Positions 18,041 to 25,830 of a stretch of DNA of 64,000 bases are shown one piece after another. Each line of letters opens with the position of its first letter. Positions within the stretch are counted from its first letter, which is position 1. The position numbers were made by a program, and so were the translations under genes. Under the pieces are notes generated by a model, which saw nothing but the letters and a program-made list of their open reading frames with translations, was not told where the DNA came from and made no database searches. Source of the stretch: Alicyclobacillus sp. (GTDB taxonomy: Bacteria; Bacillota; Bacilli; Alicyclobacillales; Alicyclobacillaceae); assembly GCA_023511295.1 (NCBI GenBank), contig JAIMBT010000002.1, positions 153,444 to 217,443 of the forward strand. Direction: 5' to 3'.

Positions 18041-19350
18041 CGTCCATCCCCCTCTTGTGCGGTCTGCAACCGGATGGCCACGGACCGCGCGTGGCCAGAG
18101 AGCCCTTCCGCTTCCGCCAGGGTTTGAATCCGCCGAGCGTGCCGGGCAAGCGTCTGCTTCGGGTAGGAGACGTAGGTCATGCGGCGAAGGAAGTCCAGCA
18201 CGCCCAAACCCGACGCAAACCGCGCAGTTCCGTGTGTCGGCAGCACGTGGTTCGGCCCGGCGAAGTAGTCCCCCACCGGCTCTGGCGTGTAGGGGCCGAG
18301 AAAGACCGCGCCCGCCCGCGTGATGCTGTGGAGCCACGCCTCGGGCTGCGCGACCATCAACTCGACGTGCTCCGGAGCGCTGCGGTTGACCACTGCGATG
18401 ACCTCGTCGCGTGAGGCTGCCGTCACGAGCGCGCCCCACCGTGCCAGCGCCTGCTCGGCAATCGTCCGCCGCGGCAGCACGGTGACCTGCTGCCGCAACG
18501 CAGCCTCCACGGCATCGGCCAGGCTCGCGTCGGTGAGCACGCAGACGGCGCCCGCCTCCGGGTCGTGCTCGGCCTGAGCCAACAGGTCCGCTGCGATGTA
18601 CGCGGGGTCCGCCGTCTCGTCCGCCACGATGAACACTTCGCTCGGTCCGGCGATGCTGTCAATCCCGACGTCGCCCATCACCGCCCGCTTCGCCAGGGCG
18701 ACGTACAGATTGCCAGGGCCAGCCAGCTTGTCCACCCTCCTGACCGACTCGGTGCCGTACGCAAACGCTGCAACGGCTTGCGCACCGCCGACCCGCACCA
18801 CGTCCCGAACGCCCACGGCGTGTGCGGCGGCGAGCACGAGCGGATGCGGCCAACCCGTGTCAGGTTGCGGCGGCGACGCCAGCACGATGTCCGTCACGCC
18901 CGCCACCTGGGCGGGGATGACGTTCATCAACACCGTCGACGGGTACGCGGCGCGCCCACCGGGTGCGTACACGCCGACGCGACCGAGCGGGCGCCAGGTC
19001 AGCCCGAGCGTCGCCCCGTCGGCGTCCACCCACGACAGGTCCTTCGGAAGCTGCTGCGCGTGGAACGTTCGAATCCGGTCGGCCGCATCGGTGATGGCGG
19101 CCCGCAACTCGGCTCCGAGCCCTTCCCATGCCCGTTGCAGTTCCGCCTCCGGCACCCGGATGTCCCAGTCCGCAGCCGCCGCCTGTTCCGTATCCAAAGT
19201 GGCAGTCCAGCGGCGCAGCGCGCTGTCGCCGCCTTCGCGCACATCGGCGACAATCTCGCGGACGCGGGACTCGGCAGCGGGATCGACATGCGTCGACCGG
19301 TTCCACTCGAACGCGGACGCCTCCACGCGCCGCAAGAGATATTCAGCCAT
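18037..19350 (-). CDS. hisD: Histidinol dehydrogenase
   Basis: A 437-residue NAD-dependent enzyme that oxidises histidinol to histidine in two steps. Family stretches are YAPGGRAAYPSTVLMN, KLAGPGNLYVALAKR, GPSEVFIVADE, the zinc and substrate region QAEHDPEAGA, and ATHG-like NHVLPTHGTARF. Length is typical. The start overlaps the hisG end by eight bases. Confidence 0.96.
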   Translation of the reverse strand: MAEYLLRRVEASAFEWNRSTHVDPAAESRVREIVADVREGGDSALRRWTATLDTEQAAAADWDIRVPEAELQRAWEGLGAELRAAITDAADRIRTFHAQQLPKDLSWVDADGATLGLTWRPLGRVGVYAPGGRAAYPSTVLMNVIPAQVAGVTDIVLASPPQPDTGWPHPLVLAAAHAVGVRDVVRVGGAQAVAAFAYGTESVRRVDKLAGPGNLYVALAKRAVMGDVGIDSIAGPSEVFIVADETADPAYIAADLLAQAEHDPEAGAVCVLTDASLADAVEAALRQQVTVLPRRTIAEQALARWGALVTAASRDEVIAVVNRSAPEHVELMVAQPEAWLHSITRAGAVFLGPYTPEPVGDYFAGPNHVLPTHGTARFASGLGVLDFLRRMTYVSYPKQTLARHARRIQTLAEAEGLSGHARSVAIRLQTAQEGDGR

Positions 19351-19987
19351 CGCGCCCGTCCCCTTTCTGAATGGCTCGTTGCAAATGCTCCGTCACGCGG
19401 TCAATCTCCGATCGACGGCTGCGGTAGCTCGCCCGGTTGGCGATGAGCCGCGCGGAGACCGGCAACACGCGGTCGAACACCGCCAATCCGTTGGCCGCGA
19501 GGGTGCCACCCGTCTGTACCAGGTCGAAAATCCGGTCGGCGAGGCCGATGACCGCAGCGAGTTCGATGGATCCCCCGAGCTCCACAATCTCGACCGCCTG
19601 TCCGCGCCGGCGGAAGTAGTCGTCCGCCAAGCGGGGGTACTTCGTCGCGACCCGCCGCGGGACCGACGGCCGCAGCTCGGGCCGGCCAGCGACACAGAGG
19701 GTGCAACGGGCGGTGTCGAGATCGAGCAGCTCGTAGACCTCGCGACCCGCTTCGAGGATGACGTCTTCACCGACAATGCCCAGGTCCGCAACGCCGAAGG
19801 AGACGTACGTCGGCACATCCGCCGGCTTGGCCAAGAGCAGCCGCACCATTCCGAAGGCAGCGTTCTCCGCCGAGAAGACGAGGGCTCGACTGTCTTCTAA
19901 GTCCGGCGGGACGGGCAGTCCGGCGCGCTGCCAGAGCGGCAGAACATCGTTCAGCGTGCGCCCCTTCGCCAAGGCAAACGTGATCAC
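19343..19987 (-). CDS. hisG: ATP phosphoribosyltransferase, short catalytic form
   Basis: A 214-residue short-form HisG that lacks the C-terminal regulatory domain and therefore needs HisZ. Recognisable segments are LAKGRTLNDVLPL, SFGVADLGIVGEDV and DLVQTGGTLAANGL, the last being the PRPP-binding loop. It starts three bases after the hisZ stop, in keeping with the obligate HisGZ complex that catalyses the first step and senses histidine. Confidence 0.95.
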   Translation of the reverse strand: MITFALAKGRTLNDVLPLWQRAGLPVPPDLEDSRALVFSAENAAFGMVRLLLAKPADVPTYVSFGVADLGIVGEDVILEAGREVYELLDLDTARCTLCVAGRPELRPSVPRRVATKYPRLADDYFRRRGQAVEIVELGGSIELAAVIGLADRIFDLVQTGGTLAANGLAVFDRVLPVSARLIANRASYRSRRSEIDRVTEHLQRAIQKGDGRDG

Positions 19988-19990
19988 CCG

Positions 19991-21052
19991 TCACCCCTCC
20001 TTCGCGCCGATATCGAGCCAATCCCCGTCGCTCTGAGCGGCAGTGAGCCGTTCGACCTCGTAGGTGAAGCCGATGGCGGGCGCCGGCGCGCCAAACTGAG
20101 CGAGCAAGTCGTCGTAGCGGCCGCCCTGTGCGACGGGCGCTCCGGTTCCGGGCACGAACACCTCAAACACGACGCCGGTGTAATAGCTGAGGTCGCGGTG
20201 CAAGGTGAGGTCAAACGTGACCGGAGTGCGCAACCGCAGCCCCTGCAGTTGGTCCGCGAGGCGGACCAGCTCGTCCCACACGGCGAGCGCCCGCTGGCCC
20301 GCTGCCGAGTCCTGCCACGCGTCGCGCAGGGCCGCATGCAGCGTCTCCGGCCGGAACGGATTGAGCGCCGACATTTGCCGCAACAAATCCGGCATGGCGG
20401 CACCCTGGCCCGACTCGCCGAGGGTGCGCCGGAAGCCGACGTAATCCCCGCGCACCAGGCAATCGAGCAGGTCCGGAACGCCCGTCGACGGCACGCCGCA
20501 CGCTTCCAGGTACGCCTCCGCGAAGCGCGCGTGGCTGAGGACCAACTGCGCGTCGGTCACGCCAATATCGCGGAGCCCACTCTCACAGATGGCGAGCAAC
20601 GTGGCGTCGATCTCGCCGGCCGGCGGACCAATCCACTCGACGCCGACTTGCGTGGACTCCGCGGCGCGGCCGGCTGCCCAAGAGAGGGACGCCGGTTCGT
20701 CCGACCGATGGTACACCCGTTCGGCGTAACACCAACGCACCTCGGCCGCCCCAGCCTGTACGAGGGGCGCCGCCATGCGCGCAATGGACGGCGTCAGTTC
20801 CGGGCGCAGGGCCATCGTTCGGCCCGACGCGTCAAACAACCGGACCCAGTGCTCCGCCTCGTCCGTGCTGCGCCCGCGCAGTAGGGTGTCCACGTACTCA
20901 AACGTCCCGCACGAGACCAGTTCGAAGCCGTGCCGCTCGCACGCGGCGAGCAGGCGATTCTCCACCATCCGCCGCTGCCGGGCCTGGCCAGGGTACATAT
21001 CGCGCATGCCCGGTGGCCGATCTGCCCACCGGGTTTGCGGTTCCCACGCCAT
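19991..21052 (-). CDS. hisZ: ATP phosphoribosyltransferase regulatory subunit
   Basis: A 353-residue histidyl-tRNA-synthetase paralogue that binds HisG and mediates histidine feedback. Class II synthetase-like motifs are LFDASGRTMALRPELTPSIAR (motif 2 region) and VAQGGRYDDLLAQFG. It lacks the C-terminal anticodon domain, and the length fits HisZ rather than HisS. The start at 21052 has a GAGGAGG site; the frame continues upstream only through the leader. It is the first gene of the operon. Confidence 0.93.
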   Translation of the reverse strand: MAWEPQTRWADRPPGMRDMYPGQARQRRMVENRLLAACERHGFELVSCGTFEYVDTLLRGRSTDEAEHWVRLFDASGRTMALRPELTPSIARMAAPLVQAGAAEVRWCYAERVYHRSDEPASLSWAAGRAAESTQVGVEWIGPPAGEIDATLLAICESGLRDIGVTDAQLVLSHARFAEAYLEACGVPSTGVPDLLDCLVRGDYVGFRRTLGESGQGAAMPDLLRQMSALNPFRPETLHAALRDAWQDSAAGQRALAVWDELVRLADQLQGLRLRTPVTFDLTLHRDLSYYTGVVFEVFVPGTGAPVAQGGRYDDLLAQFGAPAPAIGFTYEVERLTAAQSDGDWLDIGAKEG

Positions 21053-21232
21053 CGCAGGTCCTCCTCTCCCAGGTCTCGTAAAGGCGGGCCGAAGCGAAGG
21101 CACCGCCGTCACTAGACACGGTCTTTTCTTAGCGTTCCCCTGTTGCGCCGAAGCAGCCGTCAACCGCCTCGGCCCACCACCAAAGTGGCGCTGCGTCCCG
21201 CACTTTAGTCTGATAACGTACTAAAGCAAGCG
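21053..21232 (-). ncRNA. Structured 5' leader of the his operon, possible attenuator
   Basis: The transcript from the promoter at 21238-21266 has about 180 bases before hisZ. The segment ACTAAAGTG can pair with an upstream CTTTAGT or with a downstream CCACTTT, giving mutually exclusive hairpins, and GGGCCGA further on can pair with TCGGCCC near hisZ. I did not find a convincing T-box consensus or a His-codon leader peptide, so the mechanism is open. Confidence 0.4.
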
Positions 21233-21237
21233 GGTCT

Positions 21238-21266
21238 ATTATAGCGGAGGGCTTGACATCGGTCAA
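21238..21266 (-). promoter_or_regulatory. SigA promoter of the his operon
   Basis: On the minus strand TTGACC, exactly 17 bases, TATAAT: close to the vegetative consensus. Confidence 0.75.
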
Positions 21267-21308
21267 CGCATGAACCCCTCCCGTTTCGGTCAAGTGGCCG
21301 ATGCGCAG

Positions 21309-21333
21309 ACAGGCGGCCAGTCTGGCCGCCTGT
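21309..21333 (-). terminator. GC-rich hairpin after ispG
   Basis: A perfect inverted repeat, ACAGGCGGCCA-GTC-TGGCCGCCTGT, 46 bases past the ispG stop. No T run follows on either strand, so it may be a weak terminator or a 3' stabilising hairpin. Confidence 0.5.
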
Positions 21334-21379
21334 CCTCGGAGCATTCAGGTGATGCGTATGCGGGCCATATTCACCGGCC

Positions 21380-22468
21380 CTATTCGTGCAGTCGGCCCGT
21401 TTCCGCGTACCGCTTCGCCATCACGTCAATCTCGCGCTTCAACTCGCTGACCAACTCGGCCTCCGGGATCTTCCGGACGACCTCGCCCCGCCGGAAGAGC
21501 AGCCCTTCGCCGCGCGCGCCGGCAATTCCGATGTCTGCCTCGCGGGCCTCGCCGGGGCCGTTGACCGCGCAACCGAGGACGGACACCTTAATGGGCGCCT
21601 TGATGTGTTGCAGATACTCCTCCACTTCGTTCGCCACCGAGATGAGGTCGATGTCAATCCGCCCGCAGGTCGGGCACGACACCAGGGTCGGTGCGTTCGA
21701 GATGAGGTGGAAGTCTTTCAGCAACTCGCGCGCGACCTTCACTTCTTCGACCGGATCTGCGCTCAACGACACGCGAATCGTGTTGCCAATTCCCATCGAC
21801 AGCAGTGTCCCGAGGCCGGCGGCGCTCTTGATGGTGCCGCTGTACAGGGTACCGGACTCGGTGATGCCCAAGTGCAGCGGGTAATCGAAGGTTTCTGCGG
21901 CGAGTCGATACGCCTCAATGGCGAGCGGCAGGTCCGACGCCTTCATCGAGACGATGATGTCGTGGAAGTCCAACGCTTCAAGGATACGGATGTGGTGCAG
22001 GGCGCTCTCCAACATCCCCTGAGCCGTTGGGTATCCGTACTTCTCCAGGATCTCTCGCTCCAGTGAACCGGCATTGACCCCGATGCGGATGGGGATGTGC
22101 CGCTCTTTGCACGCCTTCACAACGGCCTCGACGCGGTCGCGTCGTCCGATATTTCCCGGGTTAATCCGCACCTTGTCGACGCCGTTTTCAATCGCGAGCA
22201 GCGCGAGTCGATAATCGAAGTGAATGTCCGCCACCAGTGGGATGTGGATGCGCCGCTTGATCTCCTTGACGGCAGCGGCAGCCTCCTTCGTGTTCACCGT
22301 GACGCGTACAACCTCGCAGCCAGCGTCTTCGAGCCGGTGAATCTCCGCAACGGTCCGCTCCACATCCGCTGTCTTCGTTGTCGTCATGCTTTGAATGACC
22401 ACGCGGTCAGACCCGCCGATGGTGAGCGGGCCGACCTGGACGGGCCTTGTATCTCTGCGATGGAACAT
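21380..22468 (-). CDS. ispG: 4-hydroxy-3-methylbut-2-enyl diphosphate synthase
   Basis: A 362-residue iron-sulfur enzyme of the non-mevalonate isoprenoid pathway (also called GcpE). The N-terminal barrel has [15 protein letters not shown] and RINPGNIG. The C-terminal part carries the cluster cysteines in [11 protein letters not shown] and [12 protein letters not shown], followed by the last-cluster Glu region. Length is typical. It is a single gene with its own promoter, divergent from fbaB. Confidence 0.96.
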   Translation of the reverse strand: MFHRRDTRPVQVGPLTIGGSDRVVIQSMTTTKTADVERTVAEIHRLEDAGCEVVRVTVNTKEAAAAVKEIKRRIHIPLVADIHFDYRLALLAIENGVDKVRINPGNIGRRDRVEAVVKACKERHIPIRIGVNAGSLEREILEKYGYPTAQGMLESALHHIRILEALDFHDIIVSMKASDLPLAIEAYRLAAETFDYPLHLGITESGTLYSGTIKSAAGLGTLLSMGIGNTIRVSLSADPVEEVKVARELLKDFHLISNAPTLVSCPTCGRIDIDLISVANEVEEYLQHIKAPIKVSVLGCAVNGPGEAREADIGIAGARGEGLLFRRGEVVRKIPEAELVSELKREIDVMAKRYAETGRLHE

Positions 22469-22515
22469 CGGTTCAGACCCCTTCCATCCAATTCCTATCC
22501 ATGCTTCACAAGACT

Positions 22516-22544
22516 ATTATACTGCGGTGCCATGGACGTGCGAA
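22516..22544 (-). promoter_or_regulatory. SigA-like promoter of ispG
   Basis: On the minus strand TTCGCA, 17 bases, TATAAT. The -10 box is perfect and the -35 box is partial. Confidence 0.55.
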
Positions 22545-22666
22545 CCCCGAAGCGGCAGGAGGCTCCAACGACCTTGCACCCCGCCCTCCGTGGCGACCAG
22601 TGTTTCCTATTTCGGTGGGGTTCTGCTACAGTGGTGTCGATCCATATTTCGAGATGAGGTGCGGAG

Positions 22667-23734
22667 ATGATTGAGAAAATCCAGCAATACCTTGGAGCGG
22701 AAGCAGACTACTACCTGAAGCACACGTCGACGACGATTCCGCGTTCTGCCTTGACCCCCCCATCGCCCGACGCCGTGAGCACCGTCTACGCACAGACAGA
22801 CCGAAACAACCAAGTCCTGCGCAACCTCCAGAGCCTCTTCAACCACGGGCGGTTGGCGGGAACCGGCTACGTCTCCATCCTCCCGGTCGACCAGGGCATC
22901 GAACACGCAGCCGGCGCGTCTTTTGCGAAGAATCCCGCCTATTTTGATCCCGCGAACATCGTGGAACTGGCCATCGAAGGGGGCTGCAACGCGGTCGCCT
23001 CCACCTTCGGCGTGCTGGGCCTCACCGCGCGCAAGTACGCCCACAAGATTCCGTACATCGTGAAAATCAACCACAACGAACTCCTGACCTATCCGAACAA
23101 GTACGACCAAGTCCTGTTCGGGAGCGTGCGCCAGGCGTGGGAGATGGGGGCGGCCGGCGTCGGCGCCACCATCTACTTCGGGTCCGATGAATCCACCCGG
23201 CAATTGCAGGAAGTGAGCGAGGCCTTCGAAGAGGCGCACGAGTTGGGAATGTTCACCGTGCTGTGGTGCTACTTGCGGAACAGCCAGTTCAAGGTCGGCG
23301 GCGTCGACTACCACACAGCGGCAGACCTCACGGGACAAGCCAACCACCTCGGCGTGACGATTGAGGCTGACATCATCAAGCAGAAGTTGCCGGAAGTCAA
23401 CGGCGGCTACAAGGCGCTGAACATGGAGGGCAGCAGTTACGGCAAGACGGACGAGCGAATCTACACCGAACTCACCTCCGACCATCCGATTGACCTTGCG
23501 CGCTACCAGGTGGCGAACTGTTACATGGGCAAGATTGGGCTCATCAGTTCCGGCGGTGCATCTGGCGCCAACGACTACGCCGAAGCCGTGAAAACAGCCG
23601 TCATCAACAAGCGCGCTGGCGGGATGGGCCTCATCTCGGGTCGCAAGGCATTCCAGCGCCCGATGAAGGAAGGCGTCGAGATTTTGAACTTGATTCAGGA
23701 CGTGTATCTCTGCAAAGACGTCACCTTGGCGTAA
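22667..23734 (+). CDS. fbaB: Class I fructose-bisphosphate aldolase, FbaB/DhnA type
   Basis: A 355-residue Schiff-base aldolase that interconverts fructose 1,6-bisphosphate with two triose phosphates. It matches the bacterial/archaeal FbaB type by [13 protein letters not shown] near residue 73, the lysine region [11 protein letters not shown], and [17 protein letters not shown] for phosphate binding. The length equals that of the enterobacterial FbaB. A class II aldolase is not in the window, so whether this enzyme serves glycolysis or gluconeogenesis is open. It is divergent from ispG. Confidence 0.93.
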   Translation: MIEKIQQYLGAEADYYLKHTSTTIPRSALTPPSPDAVSTVYAQTDRNNQVLRNLQSLFNHGRLAGTGYVSILPVDQGIEHAAGASFAKNPAYFDPANIVELAIEGGCNAVASTFGVLGLTARKYAHKIPYIVKINHNELLTYPNKYDQVLFGSVRQAWEMGAAGVGATIYFGSDESTRQLQEVSEAFEEAHELGMFTVLWCYLRNSQFKVGGVDYHTAADLTGQANHLGVTIEADIIKQKLPEVNGGYKALNMEGSSYGKTDERIYTELTSDHPIDLARYQVANCYMGKIGLISSGGASGANDYAEAVKTAVINKRAGGMGLISGRKAFQRPMKEGVEILNLIQDVYLCKDVTLA

Positions 23735-23796
23735 CCCTTGCCCTGACCCGGCCCATCGGCGTGCATACGCGGCTCACCCGGATGCAACAATACGGA

Positions 23797-23808
23797 TTGT
23801 CCGGACAA
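23797..23808. repeat. 12-bp palindrome upstream of yjzC
   Basis: TTGTCCGGACAA is a perfect palindrome about 20 bases upstream of the yjzC start and may be an operator. Little else is recognisable in the 95-base fbaB-yjzC gap. Confidence 0.3.
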
Positions 23809-23829
23809 CAGCCAGCGAGGTGATGACCA

Positions 23830-24015
23830 GTGGGCCAGCACAACCAGTTTGAACCCGGCTGGGAAGTGCCGAACGACGGAGAGTATGTGGAGGTCGGCGA
23901 ACACCCGGACAGCGCGAACCTGCACCACCCGCGGAAAGTCCGGCTTCGCAAGGGAGACAAATTTCCCGAGACCTCAAATCCCAATCGCAAGTGGACGCGC
24001 AACCGCAACCGGTAA
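23830..24015 (+). CDS. yjzC: YjzC-like small protein
   Basis: A 61-residue hydrophilic, basic protein with the YjzC family layout: MGQ, a PG stretch (FEPGWEVPNDGEYVEVGE), then KVRLRKGDKFPETSNPNRKW. The GTG start is preceded by GAGGTGATG. YjzC is widespread in Bacillus, but its function is not known to me. It lies 95 bases after fbaB and is followed by a strong hairpin shared with the convergent membrane-protein gene. Confidence 0.85.
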   Translation: MGQHNQFEPGWEVPNDGEYVEVGEHPDSANLHHPRKVRLRKGDKFPETSNPNRKWTRNRNR

Positions 24016-24064
24016 GTGCCTGCCGGGAACCATCGCACAACCATTTAAACTGCTTAAACTGCGC

Positions 24065-24089
24065 AACGGGGCCCCGCCGGGGCCCCGTT
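24065..24089. terminator. Bidirectional hairpin between convergent genes
   Basis: AACGGGGCCCC-GCC-GGGGCCCCGTT forms an 11-bp perfect stem with only a short T tail (TTTC) on the plus strand. It lies between the yjzC stop and the stop of the convergent gene at 24114. Confidence 0.6.
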
Positions 24090-24113
24090 TCACCTATGGG
24101 AGACCGATATCGG

Positions 24114-24824
24114 TTAGAACGAGCGGTTGGGAGCGACGACAACCGCCGACACTGGCTTTGGCGTCAACAGGTGATACCCCACAAAGAAACCGGCCCACCC
24201 AACGGCCATCAAGACCCAGAACAACTCCGGCCAGCCCAGCCTTGCGGCACTTCCGGCAGCCGAGATGACCAAGACGCCACCGGCAATCCACAAATTTCCG
24301 GCTAGAAACGGCATCGACGAGCGCTTTTGCGCCGTCCGTATCGCGGACACCACGGCGACACCGACCACGGCCAGTGCTCCAAAACTGTTCAGCCCAATCA
24401 GCGGCGCGAGCCACCCGGTTCGTTCAGCAATGATACCCGTTCCCGCTCCACCGTTCAGTTGCCGAAGCATCTCGAGATGGACCGGCGCGACAGACAACTC
24501 GACTGTCGCCAGCGCTCCGATGGAGAGGACGACCGCCGCCAGAATCCAGACGATGTGCGGTCGGCAAACCAAGGCGAGACTGCCCAATCCCATGAGGCAC
24601 GGCATCCACAGCGCCCCGCAACCGTAGTAAACGAGAAACCACCCCTGCGCGCCCGGTGCGTGCCATGCGGCCAAGCAATACGCCGCGGAACCGACGCACG
24701 ACAGCCATAGAGAAATGGACCAGAACCCCAGGTTGAGACGCCGTTTGCGCACCCATTGCCGGGTGACGGAGACGGCGAACCACGCCGTGATGACGACCAC
24801 GGCCATCGCAGGTATGGCAACCAT
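24114..24824 (-). CDS. Seven-helix membrane protein of unknown function in the cox cluster
   Basis: A 236-residue protein with about seven hydrophobic helices (roughly residues 3-21, 33-53, 62-85, 89-110, 138-160, 172-190 and 196-217). It has basic loops such as RQWVRKRRLN after helix 1, suggesting a cytoplasmic first loop. The start MVAIPAMAVVV at 24824 follows GGGGGGAAAGG. It occupies the position where ctaG often follows cytochrome oxidase genes, but I do not recognise the conserved CtaG His/Met pattern, so it is left as unknown. It lies downstream of the 33-residue ORF. Confidence 0.7.
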   Translation of the reverse strand: MVAIPAMAVVVITAWFAVSVTRQWVRKRRLNLGFWSISLWLSCVGSAAYCLAAWHAPGAQGWFLVYYGCGALWMPCLMGLGSLALVCRPHIVWILAAVVLSIGALATVELSVAPVHLEMLRQLNGGAGTGIIAERTGWLAPLIGLNSFGALAVVGVAVVSAIRTAQKRSSMPFLAGNLWIAGGVLVISAAGSAARLGWPELFWVLMAVGWAGFFVGYHLLTPKPVSAVVVAPNRSF

Positions 24825-24924
24825 GCCTTTCCCCCCATTCGAGGTGACCTCGCCCGTCTGGCAGCCCATTCGTCGGAAAATCACAATGCGGCGCCGATTC
24901 CACAGAATCCGCGCCGCATCCAGG

Positions 24925-25026
24925 TCATCCCTTTTTCGCGTTGGACAGGTACGTACTGTAGCGCAGAATCAACAAAGTGACACCAATAAAGACAAACGCG
25001 CCAAAGGCGAATAACATGAGCTGCAT
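24925..25026 (-). CDS. 33-residue single-helix membrane peptide in the cox operon
   Basis: A 33-codon frame encodes MQLMLFAFGAFVFIGVTLLI followed by a short basic tail ending NAKKG. That is one hydrophobic helix of about 20 residues with a positively charged C-terminus, the usual design of small respiratory-complex subunits. It lies 63 bases after the ctaE stop and upstream of the seven-helix gene. The ribosome-binding site is weak (GCCGGGG). A better AAGGAGGG further up is too distant and its frame stops at once. Confidence 0.5.
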   Translation of the reverse strand: MQLMLFAFGAFVFIGVTLLILRYSTYLSNAKKG

Positions 25027-25089
25027 GGCCCCGGCGTCAGCGCATCAACGCGCCGACTCCCTCCTTCCGCGTTGCGAGTGTCAAAGGCC

Positions 25090-25713
25090 TCACAGGTGCT
25101 GTCCGCACCAGGCGGCGAATTGCCCGACGGTCAACACGTTCTCAAGCAACAGAATGACAATCCCCGAGAGCGCGGTATAAATCCAGACGTTTGTCGCGAC
25201 CGGAAAGAAGGCGTTGACCTTCCCTTTGTTCGCGAACGTGCTGTACCACCCAGCAACGGCCAACAGGATGACGCAGATAGCACTGAGCACAAACTGGGCG
25301 ACCTCCGTCGGTGCGTAGATGGTTGCAGCCTGCGGGCTGTAGTGGCCGACCCACAGCATCAACCGGAAGTGGATGCCGGTCATCGCGACGTACGACAGCG
25401 TGGCCAGTGCCAAGACCCCGCGAAACGCGCCCCACTTGTCTTTCACAAACAGCGCCCCTGCAATCACCACGAGGATAGCGGACAGAATGGCACACAGCAC
25501 CGCGTAGTCGGGTAACTGGGTCAGCAAGCCCGGATGCAGCTTCCCAAACTTGGACGGACTCCAACCGCGCAGGTAGACGTTCGCCGCCACGAACGTACCC
25601 GTCATGAAGGTGAGGGCGACCAGCCCGCACCAAACCGCGAGGTTCGCATTGCCCTGATGGTCAATGTGCTCTTCGTGTGCAGCGTGTGCACTCGCTGGCG
25701 AATGGGTTGACAT
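25090..25713 (-). CDS. ctaE: Cytochrome c oxidase subunit III
   Basis: A 207-residue haem-copper oxidase subunit III with five predicted helices, the shorter Gram-positive form. Typical segments are NLAVWCGLVALTFMTGTFVAANVYL and MTGIHFRLMLWVGHYSPQ, with a His-rich N-terminus (HSPASAHAAHEEHIDHQG). The start at 25713 is preceded by GGGAGGT. It is third in ctaC-ctaD-ctaE, 117 bases after ctaD, and contacts subunit I without binding redox metals. Confidence 0.9.
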   Translation of the reverse strand: MSTHSPASAHAAHEEHIDHQGNANLAVWCGLVALTFMTGTFVAANVYLRGWSPSKFGKLHPGLLTQLPDYAVLCAILSAILVVIAGALFVKDKWGAFRGVLALATLSYVAMTGIHFRLMLWVGHYSPQAATIYAPTEVAQFVLSAICVILLAVAGWYSTFANKGKVNAFFPVATNVWIYTALSGIVILLLENVLTVGQFAAWCGQHL

Positions 25714-25830
25714 GTGCGGACCTCCCACCTTTCCTTTCACAATGGCACCGGGTTCCGGCTGTGACACCGTCCGCATTCGGGAGCCGCCACGCCGGAAGCC
25801 GCGTCCTTGGGCGTCCAGGTCTTGGTTTCC

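Noticed and set aside
17417..18439. Longer 340-codon form of HisB
   Set aside because: The extra codons are antisense-like sequence inside hisD. The ATGA overlap start at 18040 gives the normal length.
21053..21260. T-box riboswitch in the his leader
   Set aside because: I looked for the AGGGTGGNACCGCG antiterminator motif on the minus strand and found only loose partial matches, so a T-box is not claimed.
24114..24824. Calling the seven-helix protein CtaG
   Set aside because: The position fits, but the residues I would expect in the CtaG family are not evident, so the name is withheld.
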